Source: Mikrocytos mackini | Lineage: Eukaryota; Endomyxa; Ascetosporea; Mikrocytida; Mikrocytiidae | Direction: 5' to 3' | DNA length: 29,666 nucleotides | Assembly: GCA_030180075.1 (NCBI GenBank) | Contig: JASNJN010000165.1 | Span: forward strand, 1 to 29,666 | Shown: positions 18,036 to 27,619 of the stretch, one piece after another | How positions within the stretch are numbered: position 1 is the stretch's first letter | Layout of the letters: each line of letters opens with the position of its first letter | The notes under the pieces: generated by a model | The model's database searches: none | Told to the model about the DNA's origin: nothing | What the model saw: only the letters and a program-made list of their open reading frames with translations | Position numbers and translations under genes: made by a program

Positions 18036-18836
18036 TTATAAAATATTGTACACATCAAAAATAAAATCCTTATCATTGTCTTCTTTATTTTCATCAGAAA
18101 TAAAATTATTTTCTATTTCATTTATATTACTTTTAAAATTTTCATTGTTTTTTTCTTGTTTTAAAATATAATTTTCTTTATATTTTCCATCTTCAAGAAT
18201 ATCCACAATATTATTTTTTAAATTATTTTCCAGCCATTTTTTCTTTTCTGAAATTAAAAAAACATATTTATTATATTCATCTAATTTTTCAATTTTATAT
18301 TTCAGCAATTTCAAATCATTTACGGGCAAATTGTTAATTTTTTCGTTTATAATCTTTAAATCTTTTTGTTCGCCTATTAATTTCGGATACAGGTTTTTTA
18401 CTCTTTTGAAAATATCTTTTGTTTTTATTTTTGAATAAGGAATATTTTTGTAGAATTCATTATCTTCTAATTCTGTTAGTTTTTGTGTTTTGAACATTGG
18501 AGCCTTTGTTTCTTCAGTTTTAGTTGGAGTGTCACCTATTACTTCGCGAAGAACCTCTTTGTCGACTCCTGGGAACCTTTCAGAACAATCGCGCATATGC
18601 TGTTTACGGTCAAATACACTGAGTGTTGATAAATTTCTCTCACAGATTATACAAGTAATGAATTGTTTCTTTATAATTGTGTTTTCGGGTGGTGAAATGA
18701 AAGAATTGTCTTGTGTGTTGAGAAAAGATGGGTGATGGTGAAGATTGTTAATACAGTTGTTTATATGTTCGTTTTGCTCATTAGAAGGAAGTGTTAGTAG
18801 GTCTAGACCGCAGAATGAACAAAAATCCATTTTCAA
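18036..18836 (-). CDS. Tandem UBZ4-like zinc-finger protein (SLX4-like candidate)
   Basis: This 266-codon protein has two N-terminal zinc fingers with identical spacing C-x2-C-x14-H-x3-C: C6, C9, H24, C28 and C62, C65, H80, C84. Both share a hydrophobic core after the second Cys (LxxLxxL). UBZ4 fingers bind ubiquitin, and a tandem pair is characteristic of the nuclease scaffold SLX4, which recruits structure-specific nucleases to damaged DNA. The remaining ~170 residues are charged, lysine- and asparagine-rich and largely helical (KIKTKDIFKRVKNLYPKLIG). I could not identify the SLX1-binding domain, so the SLX4 assignment is tentative. FAN1 has a single UBZ and a nuclease domain and fits less well. 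The ATG at 18836 is preceded by TTTAAATTTTGAAA, an AAATTT-like signal. Confidence 0.7.
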   Translation of the reverse strand: MKMDFCSFCGLDLLTLPSNEQNEHINNCINNLHHHPSFLNTQDNSFISPPENTIIKKQFITCIICERNLSTLSVFDRKQHMRDCSERFPGVDKEVLREVIGDTPTKTEETKAPMFKTQKLTELEDNEFYKNIPYSKIKTKDIFKRVKNLYPKLIGEQKDLKIINEKINNLPVNDLKLLKYKIEKLDEYNKYVFLISEKKKWLENNLKNNIVDILEDGKYKENYILKQEKNNENFKSNINEIENNFISDENKEDNDKDFIFDVYNIL

Positions 18837-19259
18837 AATTTAAAATGAAAAACGTATAATAAGCATATTAAGACCGTTATACGCCTTCTAGATGTTCATA
18901 AGTTGAATGAATAAGATACACTCGACTTTTTGCTTGTTATAAATTAAAATTTACTGGTTGATTTGTATTTTTGTTGAGAAAATGATGTGGTTTAGTAGGA
19001 AATTAACTGATTTTAAGTAAATTACAATGGCTAATAAACAAAATATGTCATAATATTTTAAAACCAAATTTCTGCATTCTGACACTAAATTACTGTTTTA
19101 GATGCACAAAGAACATATTGATTGAAATGAGTAGTGCCTTAGTGTTGTAGTCAATTAAGTTTAATTACTAGCCAAAGCTTTATCAACGTCGATCAAACAA
19201 GCTCGTTATATTGTAAATAAATAGCTCAATAGCTTTATTGCGAACAGTTGTTCAAAGTC
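18837..19259. other. Intergenic spacer
   Basis: It separates the start of the zinc-finger gene from the end of the small minus-strand gene. It is AT-rich with no ORF. The AAATTT-like sequence next to 18837 probably belongs to the promoter of the zinc-finger gene. Confidence 0.5.
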
Positions 19260-19469
19260 TCAATATAAAGGCTTATCCGTTGAGTATAGTAATTTGTACA
19301 GCTTCTCTAAGTTGATTGAGAAGCTTCCCCAGTCTTTTATTTTGTATTTGATCGAATAGTCAAAATCTTTTGTAGACTTATCATTATTGATCTCTTTCTC
19401 AAGTAGTTTGATCGATCCACGTATAAAACTCTTCCCGATTAGTTTAGCGAGCTCTCCTCTTTTTGACAT
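19260..19469 (-). CDS. Small basic hypothetical protein
   Basis: A 69-codon ORF has an ATG at 19469 preceded by an A-rich leader (AAAAAATATAAAGTTAA) resembling those of neighbouring genes. The protein is helical and basic at its N-terminus (SKRGELAKLIGKSFIRGSIKLLEKEI), with an aromatic C-terminal half (DWGSFSINLEKLYKLLYS). There is no signal peptide or membrane span. It lies divergently from the Lunapark gene, with 309 bp between the two start codons, so a shared promoter region is possible. No family was recognised. Support is moderate because of its size. Confidence 0.45.
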   Translation of the reverse strand: MSKRGELAKLIGKSFIRGSIKLLEKEINNDKSTKDFDYSIKYKIKDWGSFSINLEKLYKLLYSTDKPLY

Positions 19470-19778
19470 TTAACTTTATATTTTTTGAAAATGGAATAAT
19501 GCTTTTATTTGTTATTTTTAAAAGCCTTAATGCAAATATAAAGTGAATAAAACGTCAAAATGTATTCCGAGTGGAGTAATAGGTCATTTGAATATTGATA
19601 GCCAAACTTAACCATTTCACAATAAAAACTTACAAAAACAGGCGGGTATGTTCTTATTGTTGTATTAACAACGCTATGTAATTTGATGACGTTTCTAATT
19701 ATTTTGTTTTTCAAATACTTACAAAATTTAACTTTTATTTTTCTTTCAATTGGAAACACCTCATATCTACTTTCTCCA

Positions 19779-20471
19779 ATGTTATCATCCTTCACAAATT
19801 CTCTAAAGTCTTTATTCGGTTACAAAAGCAAGACTTTAAGCACCTATCGTGAGACTTTCAGAAACAACAAAATTGAGTATCGAAGACTTGAGTACACTTT
19901 AGAGAAATACCAAGATTCTCTCACCAACATAAAAGAGACCAATTTTCTTCGTAGGTCATTTATATTCTTCATTTTCTTTTTCGTCCTAATAAAGTTACAC
20001 GTACCACTTCACTACAACATCACCCTTCTTATTTGTCTCTACCTATCTTTCAGTCTATTCAATGGTTTTATTACAAAGTATTACCTGTACAAAATAGAGC
20101 GAACAAAAAAGCGCATCGAGGACATAGAAAAAGAAACTAAGAACCAAACGAGGGATTTCTTTAACGCAACAAAGATAACAGAAATTAAAGATATACTGAC
20201 AGAACTAAGTAGCATTGGAAATGTAAACAAAATATTTGACGAGAAGTTTTTTAGAGAATTGGGAATTAAAGCTAAAAAGTACGAAATAAAGAATAGTCAA
20301 ACGAGCGAAGATAAAAGCTTGTTTATGGCTAATCATTGGCTGAGCCCAAATAAAAAAGTGTTTGCTTTGATATGTAAAAATAAAGAATGTAATAGTCATA
20401 ATGGATTTGTTTCGGAACAAAATAGAGAGGTGAAGTTTAGATGTAGGAATTGTAAAGTAGTAAATAATTAA
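19779..20471 (+). CDS. LNP1: Lunapark-type ER network protein
   Basis: Lunapark (Lnp1) sits at three-way junctions of the tubular ER. The frame is open from 19683, but I choose ATG 19779 (230 codons). The upstream 32 residues add an extra hydrophobic stretch not expected in the family. From this start the protein has a helical/coiled segment (~20-55), two adjacent transmembrane spans (~59-78 and 80-99) forming a hairpin, a charged coiled coil (~100-130), and a C-terminal zinc ribbon. The ribbon has C199, C204, C222 and C225, with the family hallmark SHNGF and FRCRNCKVVN. The first cysteine pair is C-x4-C where the family norm is C-x2-C. The protein ends right after the ribbon, lacking the long acidic tail of larger homologues. 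Confidence 0.85.
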   Translation: MLSSFTNSLKSLFGYKSKTLSTYRETFRNNKIEYRRLEYTLEKYQDSLTNIKETNFLRRSFIFFIFFFVLIKLHVPLHYNITLLICLYLSFSLFNGFITKYYLYKIERTKKRIEDIEKETKNQTRDFFNATKITEIKDILTELSSIGNVNKIFDEKFFRELGIKAKKYEIKNSQTSEDKSLFMANHWLSPNKKVFALICKNKECNSHNGFVSEQNREVKFRCRNCKVVNN

Positions 20472-20653
20472 TATATTAAAATGATTTTATTTTTATTGGC
20501 GTATTTTGTGGGTTTGATTATGTTAGAATGTAAACTTGTACTTAGCAGAGACTGGATATATATGCGGTATTATTTTACAAAATATGTAACACATTATGTT
20601 TAAATTACGTTTTAATTTTCTAATTTATGCATCAAAATATACCTTTTGTTAAG
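20472..20653. other. Short spacer downstream of Lunapark gene
   Basis: This is AT-rich sequence with no ORF. TGTTAAGCC at 20647-20655 could mark the first bases of an LTR for the retroelement that follows, since copy B's presumed LTR also begins TGTTA. Confidence 0.35.
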
Positions 20654-20806
20654 CCTATACAACCGATGTGGTACATATACGTACCAACTGTTTTTTCTAC
20701 GACAACCGACGTGGTACATATATGTACCATCTATTTTAGATCACATATGATGTTATACATATATATACCACATTAATATTACTATTCCGAAGTAGATTGT
20801 GATTGT
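20654..20806. repeat. Tandem palindrome module, copy 2 (possible LTR part)
   Basis: It is similar over its whole length to 1058-1210. Two ~45 bp units begin ACAACCGAYGTGGTACAT, each enclosing a GTACATAtayGTAC-type palindrome, followed by a third degenerate palindrome. Similarity stops at GATTGT on both copies. Here the module is 122 bp upstream of a Gag-like ORF and may be part of that element's LTR. At 1058 it lies inside the hAT-like element with no Gag, so the LTR interpretation is uncertain. Confidence 0.7.
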
Positions 20807-20927
20807 TGTCGTGTCCCATATTCCGCGACCGGTCCTTGTACGTCGCGAGAGCGTCTTTACAAGATCTGGCAAAGATGACGTAGTTAATTTAATATATTAT
20901 CTTTAGAAATACTCACTTCTTCTAAAT
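20807..20927 (+). promoter_or_regulatory. Leader of retroelement copy C
   Basis: It is locally GC-rich (CCGCGACCGG, CGTCGCGAGAGCG), unlike the surroundings, then AT-rich up to ATG 20928. TGGCAAAGATGACG at 20867-20880 could be a primer-binding site because such sites start TGG, but no matching tRNA is known from this window. No LTR end could be fixed. Confidence 0.3.
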
Positions 20928-21601
20928 ATGACCCAAGACAACTACCAACCTCGTAACTCAAGGTACGAATCCAAACGTAGTTCATATCAACAACCTAGCT
21001 CGGAGCGAAGCCCCAACATGATGAATTTATCAGCCAGAGGGCTACATCGATATCACTCCAAACCTACAAACCATGACCACTCACGCTCTGATAAAATCCT
21101 CGCCCAATAAAGCAAAATACGAATTCGGAGTTTCGGGCACGAGTCTCAAGATTACGCGAGAAATAGAAGTCCTCAAACGGCCAGACGTACTGGACGTAAT
21201 TAACTGGGTACAATCGTTTCGTGATGCAGTCAAAATTTGCGAATGGGAAACTAAAGCTGCATACAAATCCTTGATGGGATTAGTAAGTCCAACTATATAT
21301 AGCAAGATATTCGATAAGAGAAGTTTGGATACTGCTCTTGACGCTATTCTAAGACTCCACTACCCAAGCAGCGATATCCCTAACTACCAGCGCGAAATTG
21401 CCCAAATACACCAAAATAGGTACTCAATCATTATGGAATATTGGAGCGAAATTAAGAAAGTAGTTAAAAAACTTTCTATATGTCAAAATCTAGACTCTGA
21501 CTCCGCGAGTCACAAGTCACAGGAAATCTTCCATCAGGGTCTTGATAGTTACACACAGATCGAAGTGATAAAAATGGGAGAGACAGACCCGGCCAAAATA
21601 G
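20928..21601 (+). pseudogene. gag: Retroelement Gag N-terminal part, copy C
   Basis: It begins with ATG 20928 in a polar, Arg/Ser/Gln-rich leader. That frame ends at 21110, while Gag-like helical sequence (VLDVINWVQSFRDAVKICEW onward) runs in the +1 frame. A frame change therefore lies within the overlap 21073-21110. The alternative is two overlapping ORFs starting at 20928 and 21073. The central region is helical and typical of retrotransposon capsids. Its coding sense is broken at 21601 by the MITE at 21602-21960 and resumes at 21970 in a compatible frame once the insert and one target copy are discounted. The sequence differs from the Gag of copy A. Confidence 0.75.
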
Positions 21602-21960
21602 GGCACCATTCTCCACAGCCACAAAAAATGCCCACAGCCACAATTTTTTTTTCAAAATCGCAAAAAATCATATTAATCACCACAAAATTATTTTTAAATT
21701 ATAAATAAATACGCGAGAGATATTATATATAGAAACAATGTATTATAGACATTATAGTTTATGATAAAACACAAATTTATTGAAATTCCGAAATAATGTT
21801 AATGTTGATCGATGGAACGATAATAACAATATCTTGGTAAAAAATAATTTATTCTAAATATTAAAATTAACTTTCTAGCTACTTTTATTTTTTTCGAAAA
21901 TAAATAAAAATTTAAAATTTTTGATTGTGAAACATTTTTGTGGCTGTGGACACTCATGCC
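21602..21960. mobile_element. 359 bp Mutator-like MITE inserted in gag
   Basis: It is flanked by a perfect 9 bp direct repeat CCAAAATAG (21593-21601 and 21961-21969). The ends are inverted: GGCAnnAnTnTCCACAG continuing CCACAAAAA on the left, and the mirror on the right. A 16 bp core TCCACAGCCACAAAAA is perfect. The left end holds two ~20 bp iterons, each with CCACAGCCACAA. A 9 bp duplication is typical of Mutator-like elements. The interior is AT-rich and non-coding. The insert plus one duplication is 368 bp, which puts the downstream Gag frame back in register with the upstream one. This strongly supports a clean insertion. Confidence 0.88.
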
Positions 21961-21969
21961 CCAAAATAG

Positions 21970-22388
21970 TCGAACTCCTGAGTAAAATTGAAGGTATTCG
22001 TCACGAACAATGGTTCAAAAAAGGATATCACCGACGTAGAACCAACCCAATACCATCTCAACGACAGGACAGAGGCGAAGATAGAACAGGCTATAAGAAC
22101 AAGTGGTGCCCTTCCCACCGTAGTAATGCTCACGACAGATCTGAATGTCGCAAAATCAACCACCCTGTCAACACCACTTCGAACCAAAAGAAAAGGGCTT
22201 TTGTATTAACAGTACCACAGCCGACAAAGGAACTAATCTATCTAAATGGTCAAATAAAGGGTCACCCAACTAGGTTCTTAATCGACTCAGCTGCACATAA
22301 CAATTTCATCCCATCCAAATTGATTGACGATTTCAAACTTAAACCTATAAATATGCACGGCAGTGAAGTACTTACGGCAAATAATTGA
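21970..22388 (+). pseudogene. gag-pro: Gag zinc knuckle and protease N-terminal part, copy C
   Basis: It resumes Gag after the MITE. A zinc knuckle of C-x2-H-x4-H-x4-C form (WCPSHRSNAHDRSEC) is present, the same arrangement as in copy A. It is followed by a retropepsin active-site region reading FLIDSAAHNNFIPSKL. The usual D-[ST]-G is here D-S-A, so the catalytic loop glycine is replaced. The frame meets a TGA at 22386-22388 and continues open beyond it to 22787. The apparent 5' part of this ORF before 21970 is MITE sequence and not Gag. Confidence 0.75.
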
Positions 22389-22787
22389 ACAATACAGGTT
22401 AACAAATGCCTAGACACCATTGTTCGTTTTGATGCAATCCCCAATACCCTGTTTAAAACAATCCTAAAGGTGATCCCCAGTAGCTCCAATGAAATAATCG
22501 TAGGTACAAAGTTTCTCACCTCAAACGAATGCATCATTAATTATAAGGATGCTATCCTCGTAGTAGATGGCTTCGAGATCGAACTGGACGCCAAGACGAC
22601 CCGGGAATGGTCACAAAACCCCGATAAGAATTTGGTCTTACATTCATGTGTGAACAGTATCACACGTAAGCTAACATCTTCTAACTCTACCGAAGATCTA
22701 TGGGAATCAAAACTAAAACGACGCGTAAAAGAAGACGTGGCGTATTTTATAGGAAGTACTCTTTCTTCCAAAGGCTTTATTTTATAA
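22389..22787 (+). pseudogene. pro: Protease C-terminal part and downstream fragment, copy C
   Basis: It is in the same frame as the preceding segment, beyond an in-frame TGA. It contains the distal protease motif EIIVGTKFLTSNECIINY, comparable to IILGMDFL in copy A. About 80 residues of charged linker follow to a TAA at 22785-22787. RT, RNase H and integrase are all absent and AT-rich DNA follows, so the element is truncated here. There is no ATG at the apparent ORF start (22470 is GTG). Confidence 0.65.
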
Positions 22788-25700
22788 AATTTTAATTTAT
22801 ATTTCTTTATTATTGTTATGAAATAGAATATATGTAGTTTACATATGAATATATGCCGTTTGTTCAATATTATTAATGTTTCTAAAAATTTAAAATTTAA
22901 AATTTTAACTATTTCAAATAATAGGTCTAAGACTTGCCCACAGTCTAATCATCCTGACAACACTACTTTCCCATTGAATGTATCTTCATATTCATACAAA
23001 TGTAACAACAAGGCCATTCATAATGTACAGTTTTCATATCTTTTCAACAAAGCAGAACTCGCAGCAAGGTTTAATTCGTCTACAAAAGTATAAGAAATAA
23101 TTGCTAATAGAGTGATCCACAATTACGTATTCCATTCGACTACAACCATATACGCCAATAATATACAAAAGAATGGAAATTACATAATACATATAAGAAA
23201 GAGCATGTATTTGATATGCTATCATTATTCCTGTTCTATATTTTACAGTTCCTTGTAATTCTATCGAGCTACGATACTAAAAGATACAACTTCGAAGTTA
23301 ATTGTATTTTCTTTGTTACAAGCAACATGAAGATAGATCTATACCCTGTTGAAACACAGTAATATCTAGCTATAAATCAGAAAAGTAGCGTATTGTATTT
23401 GGAAATGATTGGCTAAGAAGGTACATAGAAATTACATTTGAGTTACTGAATATTTTTCTCTGAAATAAGAACGTTTCTGACACAACTCTTTTGAAAATGA
23501 AATATAAGGTTATATGAAAATTTAACCATTCCACGTTAAAATACATGGTAGGCTACACATAACTTTTAACACATCATTCCTATTTGATAGGAATTAGAGT
23601 TTTGAAACAATAGGACCATAAAATAGAATATAAAATAAGACGTCAAGATAATTAGGAGAATACGAATTCGAGAAGTGGCATATCCTTTAGAGCCGATTGA
23701 AAGTAAAACCATTATATCTGCCACAAAGACTAAAACTAATCTCGACGCTTAGAAGGGTTTTATATAACGTCTTCTATTTAATATTGCTATTAATAGCTGA
23801 CAGACAAGTAGATTTAGAACAATTTAGAAAGTTAAAGCAGAGAGTCAGAATATAAAAGAAGTAAATTTAATATAATAAATGCATTGTTTATTGACAGTTC
23901 AGAAAATTAGATAAAGATTGATAAGTATATTTAAAAACAACATGGAAGGTAATTTATTTGAAACAATTAATTATAATTAAAAATAAATAATTACATAAAC
24001 AAAATTATATGTAATTATTGTTGATATTTTAACCTATTTCAATGATTAGTTTAAAATAAGATAATAAAATCAATTCATTTGAAATAACCAAATTTAAAAT
24101 CCCAATAATATATTATGTAATAAATTTAACCAAATAAATGATTCCATAAGATAGTGACCATATTTAATTACTTCAGTCAAACAGGTACAATATAGCACAA
24201 TGTTATATTTTATCTAAGCAAAGTATCTTTAGCGAAAGCGTGGGATTGGTGTTTCATAGCTGTCTTCTTAAATTCTTATTACTTGTTATGGAGTTGAAAA
24301 AGTTGCATGTAGTTTAAGATCAAATAAACTCCTTCGTTTACTGTAAATAGCCATTATTAATATAACTTTTGAAACTTTACTAATATCTTCATATTCCTCC
24401 TTTAATAAACCACAAATAGTCGTTTAATATGAAGATTATTTTGTTGATAGATGACTTTGTGTAACACCCATGAATGATTAATCCATAGAAAAGACTGGAC
24501 AAGTTATTACTGAGATATCATTATAGCTTTTTGGAGCTTAGAGACACCATATTCTTCATGTATTTGGCTGTCGTTGGAAATTTTCATTCTATTGTTTAGC
24601 TTCTATTATGTTGAAAATGCTGTGTATGTAAACTTTGTTATTTACTTCCTTCTGTAAAAAACCATGCTCATGTTTGAGCAAAAGATTTAATTATCTTTAT
24701 AAATGGCATATAAAATGACAGTTATCATATGAAGTAAGCTCTGTAATATAGATCCGGTAAAGTTGTAATGAATATAGTTTTTATTTAGTTGAAATCTAAT
24801 AATTTGGTTAAAAAGTTCAAAAGGATAATTTCGGTCATACTATGAGAGTATGAAGTATGTTGTCAAATCATTCAGAGGGCGATAAGTGATATATGTTGTT
24901 AAAAAGTTGTCCTTAGTTTGATTTCCATTGTAAAATCCCTGTTTGTAACTAGAATTACTTTCCGCAACCATGATAATCCTACATTCTCGTATTGTTGATT
25001 GTCATTGTCATCCTGGATATCTATGCGTTTTTATAACTATTCTATACTTGTAGAGTGCTATGGGAATGTCAGAGTTTTGTAACTTTTAGAATTTTATAAA
25101 ATCAAACTCGAAGAACTTAAAGCACTCCAAGTTTCTATCACACCTATGAATACATTAATCAAGTATATAGCATATGATTGATAAATAGTTTCATATATTA
25201 AAATGTCAAACCATGATTAACAACGAAAATGATTACGACGAACTTCAACACGTGCTAAGAACAATATAACAGATAATAGACGCCTAAAACCACATGGGAT
25301 AACTTGAGTACATCATATCAATTGATACTCTATCTTAAGTGTAAAATAAAGAAGTAATCTGAAAAGGGATGTTTTCCATATGTGGAGCCTGTTTGTCCAT
25401 TTTAACTTGGATTTCCATTGCCTTTATTCTCTTTGAGTGATTTCTATATTAACTTGTTGTTTACAATTAGTAACTGTGAAGAGAGAACAATAGCGCTAGT
25501 TAAAGAATTTCTTTTAAGTACAACACACTTAATACAGCAACATCTTTCTAATGGATGTTATTTATTGATTACGAATCTCAATATGATAAAATGAATAGCT
25601 GTATATGATAATCTCCAAACTTTGAAACACCAAACACTAAATTGATATGGAATGTTTCACATGCAAATTCTCATACTTGAAATATTTAAATTGATGCGGG

Positions 25701-25930
25701 GACAAAGATGTGATTATATGTTGTCTATATATAACTCGGAATTATAGGGAAGTTATGGTTAATGATATAGATTAATTTCGACATAATAAACTTGTAATTG
25801 CATGGGTACCGAATAATATATAATAATAAAAGTTTAAATAGATATGATAAAGGACATTAATTGTAAAGACAACTATATTTCGTAAATTCATTGTTATAAT
25901 ACTGCCATGATATTAACCGATAGTTTTAAT
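22788..25930. other. 3.1 kb AT-rich region without recognised genes
   Basis: There are only short ORFs with no recognisable products; the 82- and 63-codon frames at 22845-23225 lie on opposite strands. I looked for terminal inverted repeats, tRNA-like B-box sequences and snRNA motifs and found none convincing. It may contain heavily decayed transposons or simply be long intergenic DNA. Confidence 0.5.
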
Positions 25931-26841
25931 TTATTTATATCCTCTATTTCTTTTTTGCCTACTCCTTTGTGTTTTTGGTCTAGTAAGCATTTCTTTTACA
26001 ATTTTATTATGCGTGCCTTCTTCTGTGTCATTATCCCCCAAAACCTCATCAACAAATAAAAGTTGGTGTTTCGTTCTTGTTAATGCTTTAATGTCTCCAC
26101 TATTTATGACAGTATCTTTAATGTTAGCTATCAAATCGAGTGTTTGTTCTTTGACTACTTTAAGTAACTCTTCCCGTTGGTTAATATGTGTTTGTGCTGA
26201 TGTTGACTGATCTGCTCGTTTACTGTGTGACATGTTCGTTGGAATATCTATAATTTCATTTAACGTGTGCTGGTTATTAATAGAATGGATATTCACAGGC
26301 TGGTTTGATCCCCCATACTTAACGCTTTGTTTGTGTTTATATGCACTGTTCTTATCGGAGTGATTCCCATTAGCAATGTTACTTCCAGTTTCAGTTTTTG
26401 ATGAAAGTTGATGTGTATCCGTAAAGGTAGTAGCACGCTTCTTATGACTATGGCTAACTTGTTCTTCTTTTAATGTCATCTCTGAGTGGGTAGACGATGA
26501 TTTGTCGTTGTGAAAATAGAGCGTGTGCGTTTTATGAATATGTTTGCACATTTCTTTTTTAATTAAAAAAGAAGAACAAGTACAAACATACCTATCTTTA
26601 CAGATATAGCATAATCTGCAAAGAACAGCACATTCATTTCCACAATCGTGGCAAGCGCCAAATGATATTACGTATTTCTTATAATATACGTTATTTTGTC
26701 TTTTAACAAACTTCCCTGAGTCTAAATGCGAACTAAGTTCATGTTTCTTATGCGACGTTTTCTCGCGGAATCCTTGAAATTCCTTATTCGAGGATATTTT
26801 ATTGTTAACAAAGTTGGAATTACGAGGCTGGAATCTTGTAT
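25931..26841 (-). pseudogene. Mutator-like transposase C-terminal part with SWIM zinc finger
   Basis: The ORF opens at ATG 26932, but its first 31 codons translate the terminal repeats of the adjacent element (tandem GNGRKCGKWKKVW). Genuine sequence starts at about 26841. The core motif is a Cys-rich segment with CHDCGNEC, CRLCYIC and then a SWIM finger CTC-x10-CKH within YVCTCSSFLIKKEMCKHIH. This C-x-C-x(n)-C-x-H finger is characteristic of the DNA-binding tail of MULE transposases. A ~190-residue polar tail ends in the basic RPKTQRSRQKRNRGYK, also typical. The DDE catalytic domain, which should lie upstream, is missing. What remains could at most bind DNA. A domesticated SWIM protein is an alternative that I consider less likely. 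Confidence 0.75.
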
Positions 26842-27608
26842 CCCACACTTTCTTCCATTTCCCACACTTTCTTCCATTTCCCACACTTTCTTCCGATTCC
26901 CACACTATCTTCCAAACCCCACGATCGTCCATTTTAGCATGTTTGTTGGTGGTTTTATGGTGTTTCGCACATCATAACCGTTGTATGACGATATTTCTCA
27001 GAGATCGAGATTATTTTGATCTGTTAATACGAAAATCCACACTATATTCTTGAATATTACGAGCACATTCCCAATTTTGAAAATTTGAAAATTTAAAGCA
27101 ATTAAGTCATATAAACATGTAAAATCGACTTCTCAGCTTTCATAACGTAATATATTTGTAATAATTTTCAAAAATTATCTTTAAAATTTATTATAATTTA
27201 TTCCCACATGCCATATTTAGTGATAAAAATCAACTTAAAAGTCACTGTAATGTGAGTACGTAGTCGGTTATTCAACCGTGTAAATATGCTTATATTTATT
27301 CATTAAACAGATTGTATGTAATAATTGGCCAATATTCAGAGTATTTTGTTGTTCGTTAGGCTCGGAAAACCCCCAAAAAACTATTTTTAATGTTTTCAAA
27401 AACCTATGCTAGAGTACTCACTGAAAATGTTAAATATGCACAATATGGGGCTAATGTGAGTATATAGCCATGAGATGGCATTATTTTCCGTATTTCTGGT
27501 AAAAATCATGATAAAATTTATCTGAGTGTGGGAATTGGAAGAAAGTGTGGGAATCGGAAGAAAGTGTGGGAAATGGAAGAAAGTGTGGGAAATGGAAGAA
27601 AATGTGGG
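26842..27608. mobile_element. 767 bp element with iteron-built inverted repeats
   Basis: The left end holds four tandem copies of a 19 bp unit CCCACACTTTCTTCCATTT, with the third GATTC-variant and a fourth decayed copy. The right end holds the same units inverted, in the same order from the edge inward, including the CCGATTCC variant. This gives a terminal inverted repeat of about 75 bp. The interior is AT-rich with no gene. No target duplication is visible: ATCTTGTAT on the left against GTGACGATT on the right. It therefore either inserted long ago or sits at a rearrangement joining the SWIM transposase remnant to Pol copy D. The size and architecture fit a Mutator-like non-autonomous element. 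Confidence 0.8.
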
Positions 27609-27619
27609 GTGACGATTTA

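Noticed and set aside
19505-19795. 96-codon minus-strand ORF
   Set aside because: It overlaps the start of the well-supported Lunapark gene antisense and has no recognisable motif.
20867-20880. TGGCAAAGATGACG as a primer-binding site for copy C
   Set aside because: No LTR end is fixed next to it and no matching tRNA could be checked. It is kept only as a remark in the leader entry.
22845-23225. ORFs of 82 and 63 codons on opposite strands
   Set aside because: Low complexity, mutual overlap and no domain. They are probably chance ORFs after the truncated copy C.
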